From positions 62,001 through 126,000 of the forward strand of contig JADGEJ010000001.1 of assembly GCA_016744435.1 (NCBI GenBank): DNA of 64,000 nt, written 5' to 3'. The stretch's first letter is position 1. Every line of letters starts with the position of its first letter. The notes under the pieces are model-generated. The model was not told the DNA's origin and searched no databases. It saw only the letters and a program-made list of their open reading frames with translations. The translations under genes were made by a program, and so were the position numbers. Source of the DNA: Lentibacter sp. GTDB lineage: Bacteria > Pseudomonadota > Alphaproteobacteria > Rhodobacterales > Rhodobacteraceae. Positions 58,731 to 64,000 of the stretch are shown in pieces.

Positions 58731-60776
58731 ATGTTTAAGAAGATCCTGATTGCCAACCGAGGCGAGATCGCCTGTCGGGTTATCAAAACCGCTCGCAAAA
58801 TGGGTATCAAGACCGTAGCGATTTACTCTGATGCTGACCGCAACGCGCTGCATGTCAAGATGGCTGATGAGGCTGTGCACATCGGCCCGCCACCTGCGAA
58901 CCAATCCTATATCGTTATCGACAAGGTGATGCAGGCGATCAAAGATACGGGCGCTGAAGCCGTGCACCCGGGTTATGGCTTCCTGTCAGAGAACGCCAAG
59001 TTCGCCGAGGCGCTTGAGGCAGCTGGCGTTGCCTTTATCGGCCCACCTGTTGGCGCGATTGAGAAGATGGGTGACAAGATCACCTCTAAGAAAATCGCTC
59101 AAGAGGCCAAAGTGAGCACGGTTCCGGGCCATATGGGGCTGATTGATGACGCCGAGCATGCGGTGCAAATCTCAAACAAAGTCGGCTATCCGGTGATGAT
59201 CAAAGCCTCAGCCGGCGGCGGCGGCAAGGGCATGCGCATTGCCTGGAATGATGATGAGGCGCGCGAAGGCTTCCAGAGCTCAAAGAACGAGGCTGCGAAC
59301 TCCTTTGGTGATGACCGTATCTTTATCGAAAAGTTTGTGACCCAGCCCCGCCACATCGAAATTCAGGTGTTGTGCGACAGTCACGGCAACGGCATCTACC
59401 TTGGCGAGCGCGAGTGTTCTATCCAACGTCGCCAGCAGAAAGTTGTCGAAGAAGCGCCGTCGCCTTTCTTGGATGAAGCGACACGCAAGGCAATGGGCGA
59501 ACAGTCGGTCGCGCTGGCGAAGGCTGTTGACTACGCCTCAGCTGGTACGGTTGAATTTATCGTTGATGGCGAACGCAACTTCTACTTCCTTGAGATGAAC
59601 ACGCGCTTGCAGGTGGAACACCCTGTGACCGAGCTGATCACTGGCGTTGACCTTGTCGAGCAGATGATCCGCGTTGCTTACGGCGAAAAGCTGGCGATGG
59701 CACAGAAAGACGTGACGCTGACCGGCTGGGCGATTGAGAACCGTCTTTATGCGGAAGACCCATATCGTGGCTTCCTGCCGTCAATCGGCCGCCTCTCGCG
59801 CTACCGTCCCCCTGCGGAAACGGCTTCTGGCCCGTTGCTTGACAACGACAAGTGGCAGGGCGACGCGCCCGCTGGAGACTTCGCGGTGCGCAATGACACT
59901 GGCGTCTTTGAGGGCGGCGAGATCAGCATGTATTACGACCCGATGATCGCCAAGCTTTGCACATGGGCGCCGACACGTCTGGAAGCGATTGAGCACATGC
60001 GCGATGCGCTTGACGGCTTTGAGCTTGAGGGCATTGGCCACAACCTGCCGTTCCTCAGCGCTGTGATGGACCACGATATCTTCATCAAAGGCGAGATGAC
60101 GACGGCCTTTATCGAAGAGCAATATCCTGAGGGCTTTGAGGGTGTTGAACTTTCTGAAGATGCTCTGCGCAACATCGCTGCGAGCTGTGCCGCGATGCAC
60201 CGTGTGGCCGAGATCCGCCGCACCCGCGTGTCGGGCCGGATGGACAACCACGAACGCCGTGTTGGCAAGGATTGGGTTGTCACGTTGCAAGGCCAAGAGT
60301 TTGTCACAACCATCGAAGCCGATCCGATGGGCTCGACCGTGCATTTTGAGGGTGGCGGAAAGGTGCGTGTCGCGTCTGACTGGACACCGGGCGACCAGCT
60401 TGCCAAGCTTGATGTTGACGACGGCCGCCTTGTGCTGAAAGTCGGCAAAATTTCGGGTGGCTTCCGCATTCGTTCACGTGGGGCTGACTTGAAAGTGCAT
60501 GTGCGCAGCCCGCGTCAGGCCGAGCTGGCGAAGCTGATGCCAGAGAAAATTGCGCCAGATACGTCGAAACTTCTGCTTTGCCCAATGCCGGGGCTTGTTG
60601 TGAAAATCAACGTGGAAGAGGGCGAGGAAGTGCAAGAAGGCCAAGCACTCTGCACCATCGAGGCGATGAAGATGGAGAACATCTTGCGCGCCGAGAAGAA
60701 AGGCACTGTCAGCAAGATCAACGCAAGCGCCGGCGACAGCCTTGCTGTTGACGAAGTGATCATGGAGTTCGAATAG
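58731..60776 (+). CDS. pccA: Propionyl-CoA carboxylase alpha subunit (biotin carboxylase and BCCP)
   Basis: The protein has 681 residues. The biotin carboxylase part (1-450) begins FKKILIANRGEIACRVIKTA, with ATP site KASAGGGGKGMRI and ERECSIQRRQQKVVEEAPS, then FLEMNTRLQVEHPVTE. A central BT domain joins it to a C-terminal biotin carrier with EAMKMEN; the biotinylated lysine is near 647. It carboxylates biotin with ATP and bicarbonate, feeding PccB. ATG 58731 has AAAGGGA upstream. The domain order is as in other PccA proteins. Confidence 0.97.
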   Translation: MFKKILIANRGEIACRVIKTARKMGIKTVAIYSDADRNALHVKMADEAVHIGPPPANQSYIVIDKVMQAIKDTGAEAVHPGYGFLSENAKFAEALEAAGVAFIGPPVGAIEKMGDKITSKKIAQEAKVSTVPGHMGLIDDAEHAVQISNKVGYPVMIKASAGGGGKGMRIAWNDDEAREGFQSSKNEAANSFGDDRIFIEKFVTQPRHIEIQVLCDSHGNGIYLGERECSIQRRQQKVVEEAPSPFLDEATRKAMGEQSVALAKAVDYASAGTVEFIVDGERNFYFLEMNTRLQVEHPVTELITGVDLVEQMIRVAYGEKLAMAQKDVTLTGWAIENRLYAEDPYRGFLPSIGRLSRYRPPAETASGPLLDNDKWQGDAPAGDFAVRNDTGVFEGGEISMYYDPMIAKLCTWAPTRLEAIEHMRDALDGFELEGIGHNLPFLSAVMDHDIFIKGEMTTAFIEEQYPEGFEGVELSEDALRNIAASCAAMHRVAEIRRTRVSGRMDNHERRVGKDWVVTLQGQEFVTTIEADPMGSTVHFEGGGKVRVASDWTPGDQLAKLDVDDGRLVLKVGKISGGFRIRSRGADLKVHVRSPRQAELAKLMPEKIAPDTSKLLLCPMPGLVVKINVEEGEEVQEGQALCTIEAMKMENILRAEKKGTVSKINASAGDSLAVDEVIMEFE

Positions 60777-60873
60777 GTCAAAATGTGTGCGTTTGTTGCG
60801 TCCTTAGCAAGAAAGCCGAAAGGTTTGGCTGTTAGCTTCGATGAGGCTTGGCCTTATCTTAAGGGGCAGTGGG

Positions 60874-61380
60874 ATGCTGCGAACACGCATGATGGCGGCT
60901 CTGCTAGCGCTTTTAGCGCTGGGGGGCTGCGACTTGGACAGCGAAGCAGAGTTGCGCGCTGTGCTTTCGCACAGGGTTTACCTGCTCGATACAGTACACT
61001 TTGCTTCCAAAAGCACCTGCACGGCGGGCGTGTTTACGCTGGCTTTGTCGGAGTTTCGCAAAGGCTATGCGGGTGTGACAAGCATCAGCAAAGGGGTGGA
61101 GCTGATAGAACAGGGCGTAGCTGTGCACTTTATTATGCCGGGTCACAGCCCCAACGCCATCAGCGAGCAGGTGATGACACACGATCTGCCGCACGGGCTG
61201 GGGCTGGTGTCAGCCGCTGTCGGCCCCGCAGAGAACTGCATGAGCGAGCCTGTCGCGCGCGGATATTTTCGGGTGCTGATGTCGGAAGAGACAGACTTAG
61301 TGTATCTCCCCGCAGACAACAGTGTTTTGCTGCTCTATCGGCCCGAGAAACTCGCGTTTTATCTGCGCGGCGACGTCTAA
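60874..61380 (+). CDS. Hypothetical lipoprotein
   Basis: The protein has 168 residues. After MLRTRMMAALLALLALGGC the lipobox LGGC is followed by DLDSEAELRAVLSHRVYL. The mature domain has FASKSTCTAGVFTLAL, GVAVHFIMPGHSPNAISEQ and ENCMSEPVARGYF, with two or three Cys that may pair. ATG 60874 has AAGGGG seven bases upstream and gives a proper signal, unlike the ATG at 60841. No family is recognised. It follows pccA by about 97 bases in the same direction. Confidence 0.72.
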   Translation: MLRTRMMAALLALLALGGCDLDSEAELRAVLSHRVYLLDTVHFASKSTCTAGVFTLALSEFRKGYAGVTSISKGVELIEQGVAVHFIMPGHSPNAISEQVMTHDLPHGLGLVSAAVGPAENCMSEPVARGYFRVLMSEETDLVYLPADNSVLLLYRPEKLAFYLRGDV

Positions 61381-61393
61381 ATGTACAGCCAGA

Positions 61394-61831
61394 TCAGCGG
61401 CGTTCGCGAATTTCTTGCTGGCGCAATGGCATTTTGTCGATTGACCGAGAGATTTCTCGCACATTCCACGGGAGAGGCTTGCGCAAATATACCAGCCCGT
61501 CTTTGCCGACGAGCAACATCATGAAGCCGCGCGGGTGGTATCTGTCACGCAGAGAGCCGTTTGCTTCGGGGGTCGCGTCAGCGAAAATGCGGATGTCACG
61601 CTCGGCAAGTTCTGCGGGCCGATCTGCCAGCAGTCGCATTTGCTCAGCGAAGCGCGGATCATTTGCTGTATCTGCAAAGACGATGATCAGCCGATTTGTC
61701 CATAAAAATTTAGACAAATCAGAAGTTTCCGCAGGCAAAAGAAGTGTTTCAAGCGCCGTGGGAGGTGCCTCTTCGGCCATGGCCGGACCAGCAATAATGG
61801 CTGCAATAATAAAGACTAAGACCCGTTTCAT
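61394..61831 (-). CDS. DUF4174-family exported protein
   Basis: The protein has 145 residues. The signal peptide MKRVLVFIIAAIIAGPAMA precedes a thioredoxin-like domain of the DUF4174 type: TNRLIIVFADTANDPRFAEQ, AERDIRIFADATPE and HPRGFMMLLVGKDGLVYLRK, ending KMPLRQQEIRER. ATG 61831 with AGGAGGGG before it is a clear start. It has no CxxC, so it is not a redox thioredoxin. It converges with the lipoprotein gene. DUF4174 proteins are found near metal or stress genes in some bacteria; the role is not known. Confidence 0.82.
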   Translation of the reverse strand: MKRVLVFIIAAIIAGPAMAEEAPPTALETLLLPAETSDLSKFLWTNRLIIVFADTANDPRFAEQMRLLADRPAELAERDIRIFADATPEANGSLRDRYHPRGFMMLLVGKDGLVYLRKPLPWNVREISRSIDKMPLRQQEIRERR

Positions 61832-62006
61832 CGCCCCTCCTGTTCCAGTTAATATAGGCATGTCCGCGCGCTTTACGAGCGGCAACTGCCTCTTGGTGAG
61901 TGATTTTATTCCTTTAAAGCTTTCCTCAAACTTTTCTTGTCATGCTGTCTGTCAAGTGATCGTGTGCAGGCCTGAAGGCGCGCGCACCAGAAGCAGACAA
62001 AGAGCC

Positions 62007-62440
62007 CAGAAAGTTATCTTGCACTTAGGTGCGCAACGGACGGCAGCAACACCCGTTCAGGTCCTTCTGCAGGGGAATTCCAAGGCTCCTGAGAGAGTGG
62101 ACGTTGGTCTCAATGGGCCAACCTGCGTTCGCAAAAGGGACTTGCCTATTGGGCTTCGAGTTGAGAGTGGTCCGGAAATTCTTTCACAAGTTCGTTCTGC
62201 GAAAGCTTTGGCCGTATGTGAACCGCACGGTTGGAAGGCTTTGGTCGTCCGCGATGAAAACATACTCGGTTCTACCAAGAATAACATGTGCACAGGTTTG
62301 CTCTGTCCAGATAACGGGCGCCTACTGAGCGCAGTTTCCACTCTGAAGAAAAGACGTCTCACAGATGACATGTTCTGGTTAGCGGCTCACGGCCGCAGGC
62401 TGGGCACATATGTCGAAGATAACCCGCCAGAAGAAGCAGG
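62007..62440 (+). pseudogene. Sulfotransferase-like protein, degraded N-terminal remnant
   Basis: An open frame without a start codon reads KVILHLGAQRTAATPVQVLL, then WKALVVRDENILGSTKNN and LLCPDNGRLLSAVS. This mirrors the start of a roseobacter sulfotransferase-like family (LHLGAHRTGTT, then a DEN-x-x-G segment with a Pro-x-x-G stretch), in which the His/Arg-Thr-Gly-Thr-Thr loop binds the 5'-phosphosulfate. The motif is already altered here, and the second half is missing because mcm begins at 62479. No ribosome site is seen. A very divergent intact gene is unlikely. Confidence 0.45.
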
Positions 62441-62478
62441 TATAAGCCTGTCGCTGGCCTATGAAAGAGGACACCACT

Positions 62479-64000
62479 ATGACCAAGCGAGAGGAATGGA
62501 CCGCGCGAGCTGAAAAAGAGCTGCGAGGCCGTCCGGTTGAAGACCTGACATGGAAGACACTCGAAGATATCGAGGTGAAACCGGTTTACTTTGAAGAAGA
62601 CGTTGAAGGCGCTGATCATCTTGGCACCATCCCCGGGGTTGAGCCGTTCACACGCGGTGTAAAATCGACGATGTATGCAGGCCGCCCTTGGACGATCCGT
62701 CAATATGCCGGTTTCTCGACAGCGGAAGAGTCAAACGCGTTTTACCGGAAAGCTTTGGCCGCAGGGCAGCAGGGCGTGTCTGTCGCGTTCGACTTAGCCA
62801 CACACCGTGGTTATGACAGTGACCACCCGCGCGTTGTTGGCGATGTGGGCAAGGCTGGCGTTGCTATCGACTCTGTTGAAGACATGAAGATCCTGTTTGA
62901 CGGTATCCCGCTCGACAAGGTGTCAGTGTCGATGACGATGAATGGCGCGGTCATTCCGATTCTCGCCAGCTTTATCGTGACGGGCGAAGAGCAGGGGCAC
63001 GACAAAAGCCTGCTTGCGGGGACAATTCAGAACGACATTCTGAAGGAGTTCATGGTGCGTAACACCTATATCTACCCGCCAGCCCCCAGCATGAAGATCA
63101 TCTCGGACATCATCGAGTACACTTCTAACGAGATGCCCAAATTCAACTCGATCTCGATCTCGGGCTACCACATGCAGGAAGCCGGAGCGAACCTTGTGCA
63201 GGAGTTGGCCTACACGCTGGCTGACGGGCGCGAATATGTGCGCGCCGCCATCGAAGCAGGTATGGACGTTGACAAATTCGCGGGCCGCCTCAGCTTTTTC
63301 TTTGCGATCGGCATGAACTTCTTCATGGAAGCCTCAAAGCTGCGCGCGGCACGGCTGTTGTGGCATCGTGTGATGACAGAGTTTAACGCCAAGTCAGAAC
63401 GCTCAAAAATGTTGCGTACCCATTGCCAGACATCGGGTGTAAGCCTGCAAGAGCAAGACCCGTATAACAACGTTGTCCGCACGGCTTATGAGGCAATGGC
63501 GGCAGCACTGGGCGGCACGCAAAGCTTGCACACCAATGCTCTTGACGAAGCCATCGCGCTGCCAACAGAGTTTAGTGCGCGGATTGCTCGCAACACACAA
63601 CTTATTTTGCAAGAAGAAACCGGAGTGACGAATGTTGTCGACCCGCTGGCAGGCTCTTACTACGTAGAAAGCCTCACCAAAGAGCTGGCTGATAAGGCTT
63701 GGGCGCTGATGGAAGAAGTCGAAGAAATGGGCGGGATGACCAAGGCTGTGGCCTCTGGCATGCCCAAGCTTCGCATTGAAGAAAGTGCAGCGCGCCGCCA
63801 AGCGATGATCGACAAGGGCGACGAAGTGATCGTTGGTGTGAACAAGTATCGGCTTGCCAAAGAAGAGCCGATCGACATTCTTGATGTTGACAACGTTGCT
63901 GTGCGTGAAAGCCAGGTTAAGCGTCTTGCGAGCATCCGTGCCAGCCGCGACGAGGCGGTATGCAACGCCGCACTGGCCGAGCTTACGCGCCGCACCAAAG
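62479..64000 (+). CDS. mcm: Methylmalonyl-CoA mutase, cut by window edge
   Basis: The first 507 codons are present. ATG 62479 has AAAGAGGAC upstream. The large-subunit pattern is clear: [92 protein letters not shown] and [19 protein letters not shown]. The cobalamin-binding C-terminal domain lies beyond the window. It converts (R)-methylmalonyl-CoA to succinyl-CoA, the step after propionyl-CoA carboxylase. Ethylmalonyl-CoA mutase is excluded by the [13 protein letters not shown] segment, typical of Mcm. Confidence 0.95.
   Translation, partial: MTKREEWTARAEKELRGRPVEDLTWKTLEDIEVKPVYFEEDVEGADHLGTIPGVEPFTRGVKSTMYAGRPWTIRQYAGFSTAEESNAFYRKALAAGQQGVSVAFDLATHRGYDSDHPRVVGDVGKAGVAIDSVEDMKILFDGIPLDKVSVSMTMNGAVIPILASFIVTGEEQGHDKSLLAGTIQNDILKEFMVRNTYIYPPAPSMKIISDIIEYTSNEMPKFNSISISGYHMQEAGANLVQELAYTLADGREYVRAAIEAGMDVDKFAGRLSFFFAIGMNFFMEASKLRAARLLWHRVMTEFNAKSERSKMLRTHCQTSGVSLQEQDPYNNVVRTAYEAMAAALGGTQSLHTNALDEAIALPTEFSARIARNTQLILQEETGVTNVVDPLAGSYYVESLTKELADKAWALMEEVEEMGGMTKAVASGMPKLRIEESAARRQAMIDKGDEVIVGVNKYRLAKEEPIDILDVDNVAVRESQVKRLASIRASRDEAVCNAALAELTRRTK

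Noticed and set aside
58046-58738. 230-residue plus-strand frame before pccA
   Set aside because: It runs through a strong terminator and through the lipoprotein gene in another frame, and its composition changes along the way.
60783-62513. 576-residue plus-strand frame
   Set aside because: It overlaps the lipoprotein at 60874 and the DUF4174 gene at 61394 in other frames. Only its last 145 codons carry the sulfotransferase-like remnant.
1-64000. CRISPR arrays, rRNA genes, complete insertion sequences
   Set aside because: Both strands were read for regularly spaced repeats, rRNA segments and transposase motifs (DDE, terminal repeats); none was found.

Overview
The window reads as a chromosomal segment of a marine alphaproteobacterium of the Roseobacter group (Rhodobacteraceae). 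This rests on gene content: a PaaX-controlled phenylacetyl-CoA epoxidase operon, choline-sulfate/choline genes under BetI, a propionyl-CoA carboxylase and methylmalonyl-CoA mutase cluster beside a PccR/ScfR-type regulator, a DUF1127 protein and a class A RNase P RNA. Genes are dense, both strands are used, and many neighbours overlap by 1 to 4 bases. Family names come from reading the proteins; no database search was run.

Layout, left half. The left edge cuts an OafA-type acyltransferase (1-348). Bases 555-6952 hold a thiolase, paaABCDE, an extra PaaA/PaaC paralogue and paaX, which together open the aromatic ring of phenylacetyl-CoA. Next come an Lrp regulator coupled to a CPA2 cation/proton antiporter, an 860-residue GspL/PilM-like plus PilP/GspC-like protein, metY, a glycosyltransferase-like gene and two small envelope genes. 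Bases 15.7-19.7 kb look like an integration scar: a tyrosine-integrase tail lies beside tRNA-Tyr, and further on there are a phage late-control-D tail fragment, a small regulator and a CI/LexA-like repressor. rlmB, a candidate small RNA and a CoA-binding protein sit between them. rnpB follows at 20.06-20.44 kb, and its 3' end overlaps an EamA transporter gene on the other strand.

The middle (21-45 kb) is mostly housekeeping and transport: rpmG, a DUF2238-like membrane protein, an EEP-family phosphatase/nuclease, ankyrin, flavin oxidase, YccA, LysR, quinone oxidoreductase, hisN, an aminohydrolase, and an mgtE/5-FCL/osmC/ymdB/eamA operon. Two convergent SLC13-RCK transporters, yebC and a LysE exporter follow. 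Several broken genes interrupt it: a P-loop ATPase start at 21.7 kb and a head-to-head pair of gene tails at 25.2-25.5 kb. A membrane-anchored protein with a DUF559-like nuclease core is at 29.9-30.7 kb.

The right third has two metabolic modules. At 45.9-51.1 kb, betI, betC, a short BCCT-like transporter and betA would take choline-O-sulfate to choline and on to betaine aldehyde; betB is not present. At 52.3-64.0 kb, a PccR-type regulator, pccB, pccA and the start of mcm form the propionyl-CoA to succinyl-CoA route, with several small lipoprotein or secreted genes in between. TTTGC-N3-TTTGC repeats in front of pccR and pccB look like operators for that regulator. The window ends inside mcm.
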